Origin: Homarus americanus
Lineage: Eukaryota; Arthropoda; Malacostraca; Decapoda; Nephropidae
NCBI RefSeq assembly: GCF_018991925.1
Contig: NW_024753848.1
Span: 124,001-188,000 of the forward strand
Direction: 5' to 3'
Length of the DNA stretch: 64,000 nucleotides
In this document: positions 45,351 through 56,849 of the stretch, piece by piece
Numbering within the stretch: the stretch's first letter is position 1
Layout: the number at the start of each line of letters is the position of its first letter
Position numbers and translations under genes: made by a program
The notes under the pieces: model-generated
The model's input: the letters and a program-made list of their open reading frames with translations, nothing else
Database searches by the model: none
What the model was told of the DNA's origin: nothing

Positions 45351-46117
45351 ACTTCAGCGCAAGTTAAAGAACAACACTATGGACTAATGACTGTTGAACG
45401 ACGAGTGAAAGAAACAGTTACTGAAGAAATAATGTAACAGTAAAACACACATACACACACACACAACGTTACTTTTTGGTACTGTGGTAACTTAAAACAT
45501 ATTAAATCGTTCAACACATAAAATACAAACGCACTTAACATTCAAGATAAACAAACAAACAAACATCACATAATTTATTACCAACTACGTAAAAAATAAA
45601 TAAATAAAACTCTTTAAAGACTTTGTTGCTGAGTTTCATCAGTTTATATCCAGTGAGAGAAGCTTTCCTCACTACCGTTTACTAGTTGAACCATTTTAAA
45701 TCATTCCTCGCTTAATATCACAACCTACGTAACATCCTATTTTAATAACCACCGCACTAATACCTATTATTTATTACAACCTAAGAGATGGCAAAGTTGT
45801 TCTTGAGCCTCGCGTAACGATTAGTTTTTTGGGGGAAGGAAATGGAACTGCTGTAACAATTTCTGGTCCGGATGCTTGTTCATGACCTGAGAGAGGGAGG
45901 GGGGGAGGGACATGGTGGCTACGTGGTTGTGTAATTTGCTTCCGTTATCACCTAGTTATCAATCACCCCCTCCCCCCAGAGCGTCATGCAGGGGAATATT
46001 TCTACCGGGTGTGGGGTCACGTCTGGAGGGAGGGAGGGAGGGTATGGACGACGTACCTAGCCAAGGGGGCCTATCCTGGGTGTCAAGTTTCAGGCCTACA
46101 CGGTAGAGAACACGCAC
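45351..46117. other. 5' end of MIDN intron 1; unique DNA
   Basis: AT-rich unique sequence, a G-rich patch at 45890-45912 and GGGAGGGAGGGAGGG at 46027-46041. CpG content rises from about 46000 toward exon 1. No separate gene. Confidence 0.5.
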
Positions 46118-46350
46118 CTGTCGCGGTAGAGGAGGCAGATCCGCTCCTTGGGGACACGGAGACGCTTGGAGACCAGCCGCCGGAGGAACTCGATGGAATC
46201 CGTGGCGGCGACCCGGAGTTCGAACTGGCCGCCGGTGGTCGGGGTGACATGTACGCCCACCATCTGCAGGGTCCTCCCGCAGGCGCATCGATTGTCCTCC
46301 CCAAGGCCACTACCACCACCGCTGCTGCTTCCTCCGCCACCTCGCTCCAT
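46118..46350 (-). CDS. MIDN: Midnolin homologue, first coding exon (N-terminus and first half of the ubiquitin-like domain)
   Basis: It has 77 codons plus two bases. The ATG at 46350 is chosen because an in-frame TAG lies four codons upstream and no other ATG intervenes. Residues 1-29 are Gly/Ser-rich, with a short CACG stretch. From about residue 30 the frame reads MVGVHVTPTTGGQFELRV (two beta strands) and then a helix ending RVPKERICLLYRD. This is the hallmark of the midnolin/stuxnet ubiquitin-like domain: strand-turn-strand, then leucine-rich helix, then VPKER. The exon ends at CAG|GTGCGT in phase 2, matching the acceptor of exon 2. In mammals midnolin carries nuclear proteins to the proteasome without ubiquitination; fly stuxnet acts on Polycomb. 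Family assignment rests on recognised motifs and not on a search. It is not plain ubiquitin, since the di-glycine end and Lys pattern are missing. Confidence 0.85.
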
Positions 46351-46520
46351 CACTACGCACTATTGCTACACATCCACAGACTAAAGAGCCTTTAGAGAAA
46401 ACAAAGTTGGATGGCCACACCTGAGGCAGCAGCGTCCTACAGTCACACTGGTTCAACCCAGACTGCCGCGGTCACGGAATGGAGGTCGGAACACAGCGCT
46501 CGAGGTACCACTTACTGTTT
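46351..46520 (-). promoter_or_regulatory. MIDN 5' untranslated/promoter region
   Basis: Directly upstream of the start codon on the minus strand. It is CpG-richer than its surroundings (CCGCGG, TCGAGCGC, CCGTGACCGCGG near 46465-46510), with a weak TATA-like GTATAATAATAG at about 46528-46540. The transcription start cannot be placed. Confidence 0.35.
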
Positions 46521-47217
46521 ATTTACTATTATTATACCGCCACCCACTTATTGTACCCCGTACTTTAATACATCACCTTTACTTAAATTATATTCCTAAC
46601 ACATTAAATAACTTTCGGTCTACAAAAAGAGTCAATTTAAAAAACGCTGCAAATAACATACATATCTAAGGTCTGGTAGCGCAGCACACTCCAAACAGCT
46701 GAGCAGTGAGGATGCTACCTCTTAAATATTTCCTAATTCTTCCTTACTCATTTACCCATCTCTTACGATCACACAAATAAAGAAATCCATCGCTATTGTA
46801 CCTTACATCATGAGTGATATTTATAGTGTAGATCCCACGTACCATATGGGCTAGGTACGTTTAGCGTGGTGGCCCAAAGAATTTCAATAGTTTTCGTGCG
46901 TTTTCTTCTGCCTGTCTCACACTTCGCTCAGGGTCGCCGTCTGGCTGAGGAGATAGAGAGCAAAAGAACCCTGCTTATCACCCTCTCTTTATTTATTCTT
47001 TCGTCTTCTTCTAGAACTAGGGAGTGAAATGGAAATGAATGTCTAATGATTCACCCGTTGTAAGTTTTGACAGTGGTTGAGGGGTGACGCTCTGCCTGGT
47101 AGGAGGGAGTCTCGTTCAACATCTGCCTTTAATACATGAACGAACATAAATACACATTAATGTGAGTACGACGTGCTACCATGTCAGCTGCTCAGTACCT
47201 TCAGGGAGGAGTGATAC
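46521..47217. other. Upstream intergenic unique DNA
   Basis: No gene. GGTAGC at 46675 and GCTACC at 46714 could pair as a weak hairpin. The rest is AT-rich unique sequence. Confidence 0.4.
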
Positions 47218-47490
47218 AACGCCACCTAGAAGGTTCTCAAGATCACCTCAAGAAACTCTACCCTAGTTAATTTCACCTGAAGAATAACCTAACCTAACCT
47301 AACCCAACACAACCTAACCCAACCCAACCTAACCCAACCCAACCTAACCTAACCTAACCTAACCCAACACAACCTAACCCAACCCAACCTAACCCAACCC
47401 AACCTAACCCAACCCAACCCAACCTAACCTAACCTAACCTAACCCAACACAACCTAACCCAACCCAACCTAACCCAACCCAACCTAAGCT
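47218..47490 (-). repeat. TTAGG-linked dispersed repeat, copy d, with long CCTAA/CCCAA array
   Basis: GATCACCTCAAGAAACTCTA and AATTTCACCTGAAGAATAACC are followed by about 205 bases of CCTAA and CCCAA units (47282-47488). These show a higher-order pattern: a block of about 70 bases (CCTAA x4, CCCAACACAA, CCTAACCCAA) recurs three times. On the minus strand the units are TTAGG and TTGGG. Confidence 0.85.
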
Positions 47491-47621
47491 AAGCTGGAAA
47501 CTCAGCGTGTCAGCGGGTGAACTACTGTACACACTCACCTAACAAGTGGTAACGAGGTCATTTGCTAGTTTACGGAGGTTATCAGTAACGCTTTGAAGGT
47601 TAGGTTTGGTACCTTATTATT

Positions 47622-47830
47622 ATCCAGTGTGTGTGTGTGTGTGTGTGTGTGTGAACTCGCTAGACCCGACCTTCCTGACCTGAGAGATAATGTTGTTAGC
47701 ACGTGAGGGAAGCTTTTTCTATGTGTGTGCGTGCGTGTGTGTGTGTGTGTGTGTGTGAACTCGCTAGACCCGACCTTCCTGACCTGAGAGATAATGTTGT
47801 TAGCACGTGAGGGAAGCTTTTTCTGTCTGT
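47622..47830. repeat. 104-bp direct duplication with identical 68-bp cores
   Basis: Bases 47653-47720 and 47757-47824 are identical over 68 positions (starting GAACTCGCTAGACCCGACCT). Each is preceded by (GT)n and followed by TGTGTG. Confidence 0.95.
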
Positions 47831-48320
47831 GTGTGTGTGTAAATTAACTTTAGCCTATGAGACAAAGATTCGTTGTTGTTCATAGTGTGTTTGCTGACGT
47901 GATAGGAGGTCAAGCAGTCCACACACACACACACACACATAAAACACATACATACACAAATACGAACTCATGAACACACACACACACACACACAAAACAC
48001 CGCTTGTTGGGTTCAGTCATCACTAAGGCTTAACGTCACGCTAACACACATTTTCAGATTATCCTTAAACGTAGTCATCACAGACACATAATAACGCTAT
48101 GCCACACACGCAACCACGCACATGTACACAAACACATAGATATATACACACGCATATACACGCACACACACACACACATGCCTTCATTGCCCTCCAGAAA
48201 AGTTAAGCAACACAGGGGTCACTCATGTGTGTGTGTGTGATCAAATTCTTGTCAGATTAGTAATACACACACACACACATACATACACACACACACATTC
48301 TCTATCATTCTACGGGTCTA
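47831..48320. repeat. (CA)n-rich stretch
   Basis: (CA)n at 47920-47939, 47973-47993, 48160-48179, 48265-48278 and 48285-48297, with (TG)n at 48225-48239, in otherwise unique DNA. No gene. Confidence 0.8.
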
Positions 48321-49240
48321 CAGTGTCTCTCTGTCTCTCTCCCACCCCCCTCTCTCTCTCTCCCACCCCCTCCACCCCCTCTCTCTCCCACCCCATCATC
48401 TCTACCACCCCATTCCTCTCCTCACCCTCCTCACTCTCTCTTCTCCCCCTCTCTCTCTACTCAATTCTCTCTCTCCCATCCCCCTACCACCTCTCTCTCT
48501 CCCACCCCCCCCTCTCCCCTACCACCCCCTCTCTCTCTTCCCTCTCTCTCTCTCTACCACCCTCTCTCTCTCTCTCCCCTCTCCACCCCCTCTCTACCAC
48601 CCCCTCTCTCCCACCAACTCTCTCTCCCACCCCTCTCTCCCACCCCCCTCTCTCTCTCTCTACCACCCCATCCCCCTCTCACCAACACCAAAAGAACCAC
48701 CGTTAGCTTTTCTTAATATATTTTTTTCCAATCGTCTTTTCTCCTGTGTGTTTCATTCTCTCGGTTATTCTTCAGTTGTCTCTTCCATTGTTCGTGTTCC
48801 TGGAGGATACGCTCTGTCTCCTGTCACCTGAACGAAACTGTGTGGGTCCTCTTCCTCCTTCCTTCTTCTTACTTTGCCTCTTCCTTCTTCCTTCTTCTTA
48901 GTTTGCCTCTTCCTCCTTCTATTTATCTTCTGCCTTTTCTATTTTTCCATTCTTTTTTCTTTTCTTTCTTCTTCTTTTCTCTTTTCCTTCTTCTTTCACC
49001 ACCTCCAACTCTCCTTCCTCCTCTTCCCCTCTCCTTCCTCCTCCTCTTCTCCTTCTTCCTCCTCTATTCCTCTTCCCTCAGGTGGGTGGAAACGGCATCA
49101 GCTTCGTGACAAGGCAAATAATCACAGCTGTTGAGTCATGTAAGGAAGGAGGAGGAGGAGGAGGAGGAGGAGTTGGGAGAGGAGGAAGAGGATGGGGAGG
49201 AGGAGGAGAAAGAGGCTAAAGAGAACAACAACAAAAACAA
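48321..49240. repeat. CT-rich then purine-rich low complexity
   Basis: CTCTCTCCCACCCC and CTCTACCACCCC units at 48325-48670, TTCTTCC-rich DNA at 48850-49080, GGAGGA at 49147-49215. Frames are compositional. Confidence 0.88.
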
Positions 49241-49809
49241 AATAATAATAGTGAAAATTTCAGAAAAAAATTACAATACTCTTTCCATTTTTTTTACAAA
49301 CAAACAAACGCAATGAAATAAAAAGAATAAAAAAGAATAAAAATACACCAATAAAACTAATATTTAATTCCTACCTGAAGAAATTTCATCTTGGATTCCT
49401 TATGCAGACACGAATTTTGGTGGGTTGGGTCTGGATTGGGTCTTCCTGGGTTGGGTCTAGATTGGGTCTGGGTTGGGTCTTCCTGGGTTGAGTCTGGGTT
49501 GGGATCTTCCTGGATTGGGTCTTCCTGGGTTGGGTCTGGGTTGGGTCTGGGTTGGGTCTTCCTGGGTTGGGTCTTCCTCTTACTGCGTCTCCGTCACCAC
49601 ACAAACGAAGATCTTTTCACACCTTCCCCGTTACTGTCAGTTCATTTAGAGGTCACGGCTGCCACATCTCACTGTCACCAAAGTCAAAATATACATTAAC
49701 TTTCTTACGAGGTATATATTTTTTTCTTCTGAAGTTTCTGAATAGTTTTAAAGAAGTTATATGTTGAGTTAAAATATCCTGTTTAGTTTATAAATGGTGG
49801 ATGATCTTT

Positions 49810-49815
<6 letters not shown>
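49241..49815. repeat. GGGTTGGGTCTTCCTGGGTT array in AT-rich DNA
   Basis: At 49420-49578, 10-base GGGTTGGGTCT and GGGTTGGGTCTTCCT units recur about 14 times. Flanks are AT-rich unique sequence without a gene. Confidence 0.88.

Positions 49816-49884
<69 letters not shown>
49816..49884. repeat. (AC)n microsatellite, 69 bp
   Basis: Perfect AC array. A small CCTAACACTAACCTAACC patch follows at 49937-49967. Confidence 0.97.
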
Positions 49885-49885
<1 letters not shown>

Positions 49886-50066
49886 ATGTCTTGTTATAAG
49901 TGAATTACCCAAAAAATCAAAGCATTATTCTCAAACCTAACACTAACCTAACCTAACACTAACCTAACTTTATCCCTTCAAAACAACACAACCTTATCCA
50001 CAACTGCTTATCTTGTTTTGTTTTTATCCCCACAATCCGTGTTTACAATCGCGTTACAATGTTGTT

Positions 50067-50195
50067 TTATAACCAAGTATTAAACAGAAGTGGAACCAGG
50101 ACGCTACCCTGAGGCACTCCCCTCACTCGTGCTAATGTTGACACCTTTACCACGACCTTCATCTGTAGACAGACACTGTAGTAATATCTGATGCT
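50067..50195 (-). pseudogene. LINE reverse-transcriptase fragment (GVPQGSVL motif)
   Basis: The minus strand reads VVVKVSTLARVRGVPQGSVL and then VPLLFNTWL before a TAA at 50067-50069. GVPQGSVLGPLLF is the conserved palm-region motif of jockey/CR1/I-type LINE reverse transcriptases; here the usual Gly is Val and the frame stops just after. The catalytic Asp blocks on either side are missing, so it is an isolated relic. Confidence 0.75.
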
Positions 50196-50517
50196 CTTAT
50201 TTATCCATCTGTCTATATACAATATACAGTATATCCAGCTATCTAACTCTGCATCCATCCATATATCCACCCATTAAAATCTCTATCTATCCATCCATCG
50301 ACCCACCCATCCATCCACCCAACCCTCTATCTATCTCAATATTCCCGTATAAAGATTCTGAATCGGATCCCCTAAACACGATACCTAATATCTAAGGGAA
50401 TCACACACCACATACTGCGTCTCCCCCTCACCTGCCTTCCCTCCCGCGGGGTGCTGGGTCCTCTTGAAAGTTTACGAAGAGTCTTAGTGGTAAACAGAAC
50501 ACTTTAGGATAGCAGTA

Positions 50518-50527
<10 letters not shown>
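50196..50527. other. ATCTATCCATCC-rich and unique DNA; no gene
   Basis: Loose ATCC/ATCT repeats at 50205-50340, then unique sequence. Confidence 0.5.
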
Positions 50528-50579
<52 letters not shown>

Positions 50580-50598
50580 TGATAAATCATACAAAATG

Positions 50599-50679
<81 letters not shown>
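50528..50679. repeat. Two (AT)n arrays
   Basis: (AT)n at 50527-50577 and 50601-50679, split by 23 bases. Confidence 0.97.
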
Positions 50680-50686
<7 letters not shown>

Positions 50687-50876
50687 AGAACGGCCTCATT
50701 CCAACCTGTGTTCACTCCTTAACAATCTCACCTTTGTACTGTAACTGCTGAAATGCCTTGTTAAGTGACCCCCTCCCCCCTTGTTGTTATCGTTATCTAT
50801 GTATCACTTATGTCATTTGTGTATTTTTTTTAGTTTATGACTGCTGTATTTTTTAATAAATTGGGTTATTATTGTA

Positions 50877-50915
<39 letters not shown>

Positions 50916-51020
50916 GTCGTTGTTGTTTTGTTGGGTTTTATTATTATTATTGTTGTTATTATTATTATCACCATTATTATCATTATCATCTCTCCTTCAG
51001 CCACTCTCACCAAGTCAACC
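50680..51020. repeat. (TTA)n/(ATT)n stretch
   Basis: ATT array at 50878-50914 and degenerate TTATTATTG to 50985, after unique sequence. Confidence 0.85.
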
Positions 51021-52159
51021 AAACATAAACATTCCATAACTTCTTTGTTGGACGCAGCAATGCTCTAACGCTAGGGTGCACAGTAAACTAGCCATCACAC
51101 TGTAAAGGGCTCATGTGAACAAGTGTTGCTCCCACATAATAAACTCTACGGTGTTAGGTCGTCCAAAATCACCCCGGGAACTGACTGAATGTTTGTCTAT
51201 ACCGAAGTGTACGGAGTTAACATCTTTAAGAGCAAATATACACATATACATATATACATACATACATCATCTTTATACTGTATACGCACACAGAGGCGTA
51301 CCTCAATACCCAAGTGCTAAAACAATATAAACTGACAGACAGACAACTAGATTAATGAAATAATTTTGTTTTCCAGTCAATATATTTGGGAGAGAGAGAG
51401 AGAGAGAGAGAGAGACTACATAACAACTGCTCTAGACCGCTTACTCTCAGCTGATGTAAACTTCATATTACCTAACCTGACCTGACCTGTCTTCCCCTCA
51501 ATGACCACCCTACTATATAAACCACCGAGGTCAAGGTCAAACAGCCAGCCAGGTCAGGGACTAGTATAGAAAACGGTGATCATGTATTTATTTTCCCGTT
51601 TTCTGTAATTAATTCATCAATAACTTAAATTAAAAAGAATATTATATTTTTTTTAGTCTCGTAATCAAGTATTTGTTATTGAAGGTGATTAGTTGTTTTT
51701 GTTTGTTTATGTTCTAATTGCTAAAACATGTGTTTGATTCGTCAGCGCGTTAGGTTAGGTTAAGTTAAGTTTGGTTAAGTTAGGTTTGGTCAGGTCACAC
51801 ACTGAATGTCACAAGGTCAAAAGGTCACTTAGATTGTGGCTTTCAACAACCTCTTTTCATATTTGATTGGAGAAGATATTCCTGGTGGCTCTGTTGTGTT
51901 TGGTGGAGGTCAGCCAAAGGTCAACAGCAGATAGAGGTCAAAGGTTATTTACTCACCTCTTAATTATTTCTCTCTCACCCCAAGATTAGACCCACGAGGT
52001 TATCCCGGCGGTTTATTACCTTTAGATAACGTGTATGTGTCAGGTTGAAGCCGAGGTCACACGATAACACACTCTGGAAACCCATTTTCTATGATATTTA
52101 TTTGGGTTTGTTTATTGAAAGAACTAACAATATACCAGAATGATGACTTATAAGACAAA
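51021..52159. other. Mostly unique DNA; no assignable gene
   Basis: The minus strand from about 51238 to 51113 is open (ALKDVNSVHFGIDKHSV, then GRPNTVEFIMWEQ), unrecognised and possibly LINE debris upstream of the 50.1 kb fragment. (GA)n at 51392-51414, GGTTAGGTTAAGTTAAG at 51751-51790. GGTCAAAGGTCA-type words (nuclear-receptor half-sites) lie at 51815-51945. Confidence 0.4.
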
Positions 52160-52375
52160 TACATTTTGTTTCCTTGGGAGGGGAGGGGAGGGAGGGGAAG
52201 GAGGGGAGGAGGGGGAGAGAAGGAGGGGGAAGAGGTGGAAGGTCAATGCATTTTTCCCTTCAAGATCAAAATACTGGTGGGAACACGTTCACATGACAAC
52301 AACAACACACCGTGGGAGGGAGGGGAGAGGGGAGAGGGGGGGGAGGAGGGGAGGGAGGAGGGAGGGGAAGAGAAG
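52160..52375. repeat. Purine tract in two blocks
   Basis: GGGAGGGGA DNA at 52175-52245 and 52312-52375 around a short unique piece. No gene. Confidence 0.85.
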
Positions 52376-52700
52376 GATAGGCGTTCGGAAAAAACCCCAG
52401 AAAATATTAAGCAACCTACCATGACCTCTAGACCACTAAGACGAGGTCATTGGACAACATTATACCTGTGGTTAGATGATCCTATGTTATGGAAATCCCC
52501 CAGACGATTCAATAACAGAAACAGAAGGTGGAAAACATAGAACACCTCTCTCTTAACAACTTTAATAACACCGTGACCTGGAAATAATAATAACAAACGC
52601 CTAAATGATCCACATTGACTTTATTATCCAGTAAGAAATTGCCTGAAATAAACACAATAACTCTTACGCCTCAACCTGGATGGTCAGAAATGCACGTCAT
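52376..52700. other. Unique DNA, no gene
   Basis: Open frame ends here belong to the purine tract. Nothing is recognised. Confidence 0.4.
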
Positions 52701-52966
52701 AACTAGCTGGAGCATAAACAACTAGCTGGAGCATAAACAACTAGCTGGAGCATAAACAACTTGCTGGGGCATAAGCAACTAGCTGGGGCATAAACAACTA
52801 GCTGGAGCATATACAACTAGCTGGAGCATAAACAACTAGCTGGAGCATAAATAACTAGCTGGAGCATAAATAACTTGCTGGAGCATAAATAACTAGCTGG
52901 AGCATAAACAACTAGCTGGAGCATAAATAACTTGCTGGGGCATAAATAACTAGCTGGAGCATAAAC
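52701..52966. repeat. 19-bp AACTAGCTGGAGCATAAAC array
   Basis: Fourteen units of exactly 19 bases with few substitutions (A/G at GGAGC, C/T at the end). The unit contains the palindrome CTAG and CAGCT-like words. No gene. Confidence 0.96.
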
Positions 52967-53117
52967 GAGAGAGGCGGCGAGGTAGACGTGCCGAGTGGTC
53001 CAGACAAGTTCCTCCCTCTATCTTGGTGTATAGGCGACCCAAGTGGACGTAAACAACTCTTGAGAGGATGTGTGACTCAGTCCTACTTCTCTTCCTGGAG
53101 GTTTGGCGCGAGTCTTG

Positions 53118-53300
53118 CCACTGTGTGTGTGTGGAGTGTGTGGCAAAAGAGTGCGTGTGTGAGTGTGTGTGTGGAGTGTGTAGCAAAAGTGTGTGTGTGT
53201 GGAGTGTGTAGCAAAAGTGTGTGTGTGTGTGGAGTGTGTAGCAAAAGAGTGTGTGTGGAGAAAGTGTGTGTGAGTGTGTGTAGCGAAAGAGTGCGTTTGT
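53118..53300. repeat. GTGTGTGTGGAGTGTGTAGCAAAAG array
   Basis: Six or so units of 25-35 bases with a variable GT stretch and the constant TGTAGCAAAAG. Confidence 0.9.
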
Positions 53301-53494
53301 GTATGTCAGTCCATCAAACTAATAAAAAAAAAATAACCCACAAACGATCGTCAACCATCACACGACAACTACAACCCCATAACAAGTAATAAAATCCAAG
53401 TATAGTTGAATGATTTCTGTTATTGTAAGTCGAGGCGCTGTTGATGTTGGGAGGCAAGACCGCTATACCGTCACCCTTGGAGTCTACTTGTTCA
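53301..53494 (-). other. Exon-like open stretch after a C13 acceptor, unrecognised
   Basis: The minus strand has TATCCCCCCCCCCCCCGCAG and then an open frame EQVDSKGDGIAVLPPNINSA that runs to a TAA near 53314. Composition is protein-like for about 30 codons, but there is no donor and the last part is AT-rich. It may be a terminal exon or chance. Confidence 0.15.
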
Positions 53495-53521
53495 CTGCGG
53501 GGGGGGGGGGGATACACGCTG

Positions 53522-53604
53522 ATTGGCTGATGTTGTAGAATAAATAGAAAGGACTGTGATTGGCTAATAAGAAGTGGATACTGCTTAGGAAGAACGTTCA
53601 TTGG
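53522..53604 (-). promoter_or_regulatory. Three inverted CCAAT boxes about 40 bp apart
   Basis: GATTGGCT at 53521, GATTGGCT at 53558 and CATTGGCT at 53599 are all in one orientation. Regularly spaced CCAAT boxes are typical NF-Y sites of promoters. On the minus strand the reading is AGCCAATC/AGCCAATG. No gene start could be attached. Confidence 0.35.
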
Positions 53605-54577
53605 CTGGTGGGACGTTGACTGGGGGTTGACTGGAACGGAAGACGCTCACACTGACTGGCTGGCTGGGGTTAGTTTCATACTGGCCGTCTAAGTTGATGA
53701 CAAAATCGCTTAAACTCTGAGATTCTGTTTAGATAATTCATGAAGTGTCTGAGATTCATGTCAATAAGTGAGTAAAAATATCAAAATTTCTCAAGCGGTA
53801 TTAAAAATAACTAAATAAATAAATAATAATAACAACAATAATAATAAAAAATAATAATAATAATAAATAATAATAAATAAAAATAATAATAATAATAAAG
53901 ATGAGTTACTCCAATAATACGCAATATAATGACAATAACGTAAAAAAACATGTCCCTCTGGTGATTAAAATACACACTATAGTGATAAAAAATGAAAAAT
54001 ATTTGAGGGATAACTATAGTGTTTAGAAGACACAGTAAAGGGTAGTGTTGAGTGACATTTAACTTTGTATTTTGTTATATAAGTTTAAGATACGTTCACT
54101 GAATACATGTTACAGGATTAGGTTTGGTTAGGTTAGGTTAGGTTTCAGTACACAACCCGATATAGAGTTAGTTAAACCCGGGTCATATACTGGCGTCTCT
54201 TCAGGGTTACCAACTATGGTACAGATGAAGGCAGTCTTGGTTTAGAGAGAGAGAGAGAGAACAAAGGAAGGTAACAAAGGGGGAAGAAGGCAAAAAGGCA
54301 ACGATGCAGAAAAGAGAAAAAGGGGAGGGGAACCTGAGAAGGGGAAAGGAAGAAAGAGGAGAGAGATTGATCATTGACAACAGCACCTTAGTTCATCTCA
54401 AAGTCAAGGAACACACACACAACCTCCACTCACTCAAGTAGGTAGTGACCGGCCCCTCGACGAATAAGAATTAACCCATAATTTAGAGAATAACTGGAGT
54501 GGCTGAGTTAATATGAGCGTCAAACAGGTGAGTTACCTGGAGTCAACATAATGAGTCTTGTTCACCTTGGATATATT
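53605..54577. other. AT-rich DNA with AATAAT array; no gene
   Basis: (AATA)n/(AAT)n at 53810-53900, GGTTAGGTTAGGTTAGG at 54128-54146, purine patch at 54250-54365. No gene. Confidence 0.5.
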
Positions 54578-54656
54578 AAGGATAGATAGATAGATAGATA
54601 GAAAGAAAATAGGATAGACACACACACAGATAGATAGATAGATAGGTAGATAGAAA

Positions 54657-54732
<76 letters not shown>

Positions 54733-54770
54733 CCGACAGACAGACACACACACACACACAGGTAGACAGG
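54578..54770. repeat. (GATA)n and long (AC)n
   Basis: (GATA)n at 54581-54601 and 54628-54652, (AC)n at 54658-54727, (GACA)n and (AC)n to 54762. Confidence 0.95.
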
Positions 54771-55071
54771 TAGAAAATGAGAGTAATAGCCAAGTTCCCC
54801 TTGAACCTGCCCACACATGGTCATATCAACAGTAAAGTAAGACATATATATGTAAATGGATGGCTGATCAAAAAAAAACATAATAGCCACACATGAGTCT
54901 TAAATTGGTGGAGAGAACTTGTTTACACTCTGGCCTAGCGTCTGTGTTCTACTCCGTCATGGTCAAGGAGTAGGTGGAGGAGGAGGTGGAGTGGGGAGGG
55001 TAGGGGTGGTGGTGAGGGGTGGGAGATTAGGGAGTGGAGGTGTAGATGGAGTGAGTGGAGAAGTAAGTCTT

Positions 55072-55107
<36 letters not shown>

Positions 55108-56255
55108 ATCCTTTCTCTTACGACTATTACACATATGTTACTCTATCCCTCCCTCTTCTCCCTTCATTCGTTAGATTTTTTCATACTAAATCGTATATCA
55201 ATATCTAAATCTTGTTACATATTTTTTTATATAACCCGGATTTAATTGTGGTTATAATCCGGTTACATAAATAAATAAATAAAACAACAAACTCGTAATT
55301 ATCAAAAACATTTTTTATCACAACACATCAAACTTATATATAACAAAGGTGTACTGTACCAGGAACTTCATATTCATAGGCAACACTTAAATAACACCTG
55401 TGAATAATAATAATAATAATAAAAATAATAATGAAAACATCCCCCAAATACACGAAAGACCTACATCAGTTAGGTCAGGAAAGGCGATCACTAAGGAAAC
55501 TGATCACAACTCAGAAATCAAAAATAAAAATGTCGTTTAGGCCACAAATTTTACAAGCGTGGTGTTGAAACTAGACCAACCCGATCTTTTAGTGGGTGAC
55601 CTTCTTGGTGCTTGTTGTGGTGGGTGAGGATAAAACACACCTGCCTGCCTCAAGCCTGTCTTCCATCGTCACAAAATATTCTCTCAATGACACACCCGAT
55701 CAAGTGTGTTGTTGTGTTTTTATCGGCGTAACGGGGAAGTCTCAAGTGTATATAAGCTTATCATCAGCATCAGGTATAAAAACAAGGGTACTCTTTTAAG
55801 TCTTTTTTTTTCTTCTTCTTCAGTAGGGGAGGGGCGTGGGGGGTAGGGAGGGGCAGGAAGGGTGGGGCGGGGAGAGGAGAAGGGGAGGGAACGCTTGGGT
55901 GACTGGAAAACGCGGGAAACCCATAAACCACAAGGCGCTGTTGGCTGACTGACTGGCTGCATCCCGTATCCTCACATCACCAACGTTTAACATTCGTCTA
56001 CTGTATACATCCACAAATTCAACGTAAAGATAAACAATAGATAATAACTCACATCAGATCTGCAAGAGGAGAGACAAAAATGGTGAGGATGAAAAATAAA
56101 CCACAATAGATAAAAGCCTTGAAAATCTGAGTGCTTGGACAGGTGAAACAATCATCACAAGGCGATAAACACAGGGACGCAATACAGGCAACAGCACTAT
56201 ACTTTGATAAGAGATTTAAAAAACAAATCATCCCCTCCAGGCCGCTCTGGCTAAA
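54771..56255. other. Unique AT-rich DNA; no assignable gene
   Basis: (AC)n at 55074-55104, (AAT)n at 55405-55440, a G-rich patch at 55825-55890 next to T9. On the minus strand TATATACAC (about 55750) lies about 80 bases before ATGGAAGACAGGCTTGAGGC with a GGCAG|GTGTGT donor word; this is too little to call a first exon. A splice-acceptor-like TTTGTCTCTCCTCTTGCAG is at about 56065 on the minus strand. Confidence 0.4.
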
Positions 56256-56468
56256 TTAGGAGGAGGTAAGTTTAGAGCGCAGCCGTTGAGAGGTATGGAT
56301 GCAACAGAACTCAGGGTATCGTATCAGATCAAACAAAGTATGGTATCGGAACACACACACACGCTCTACCACGTGAATTTGATCATAATAAAATCCATAA
56401 CACGTGTAATTATTGGAGAATTTACGTAAACATGAAATAGGGCGGAGTCTTTCTGTAACATTATCCAT
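56256..56468 (-). other. 70-codon ORF, unrecognised
   Basis: Starts at a true ATG (56468) with MDNVTERLRPISCLRKFSNN and ends at TAA. It has a mixed protein-like composition (Tyr, Cys, Arg) with no signal peptide or known motif. It lies next to other minus-strand open stretches, but a chance frame of this size is common. Confidence 0.15.
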
Positions 56469-56683
56469 GACGCTTGATGTTAAACCACGTCACTAGCGGA
56501 TTCACAAACGTTTTTATTTTGTTTTGGTTGGAATATTTATTATACCTTAGTGCTTTTATGATGTTTGAAGGGTAACTCAATTAATCAAGATGCATTCCTT
56601 ATGTCTGGGAGCTGGCTACGCTACGCTGATTTGTACTGTCTCATCTAACTCAGTAACTATTACCCATGACTTCCTACACATAC

Positions 56684-56812
56684 CCTGAACACGAATACAT
56701 AATCCAGTTCTATATTTGGATCACTCAAGGTACAGTCCTCAAGGTGATCAGATGGTACACAGAATCTTATTATAATGTTAGTACTATACTGTAGCAGATT
56801 CAACGTGCCAGT
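56684..56812 (-). other. Candidate internal exon, 43 codons, unrecognised
   Basis: The minus strand has an acceptor (CTTTGTTCTGCAG), 129 open bases in phase 0, and a donor (CAGG|GTATGT). It encodes TGTLNLLQYSTNIIIRF, then DHLEDCTLSDPNIELDYVF. Composition is protein-like and not repeat-driven. With 59935-60006 upstream the phases agree (0/0). I do not recognise the family. It could be an exon of a second minus-strand gene or a chance open stretch between splice-like words. Confidence 0.28.
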
Positions 56813-56849
56813 CTGCAGAACAAAGCTATTTATTATCACAAACATGTAC

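Noticed and set aside
46096..46353. Full 85-codon frame running past the exon 1 donor and starting at GTG
   Set aside because: The first codon is GTG, so the true start is ATG at 46350. The last seven codons after CAG|GTGCGT are intron, since the exon 2 continuation matches midnolin and the read-through does not.
46675..46725. tRNA-like GGTCTGGTAGCGCAGC start
   Set aside because: No anticodon or T arm follows. Only a six-base GGTAGC/GCTACC pairing exists.
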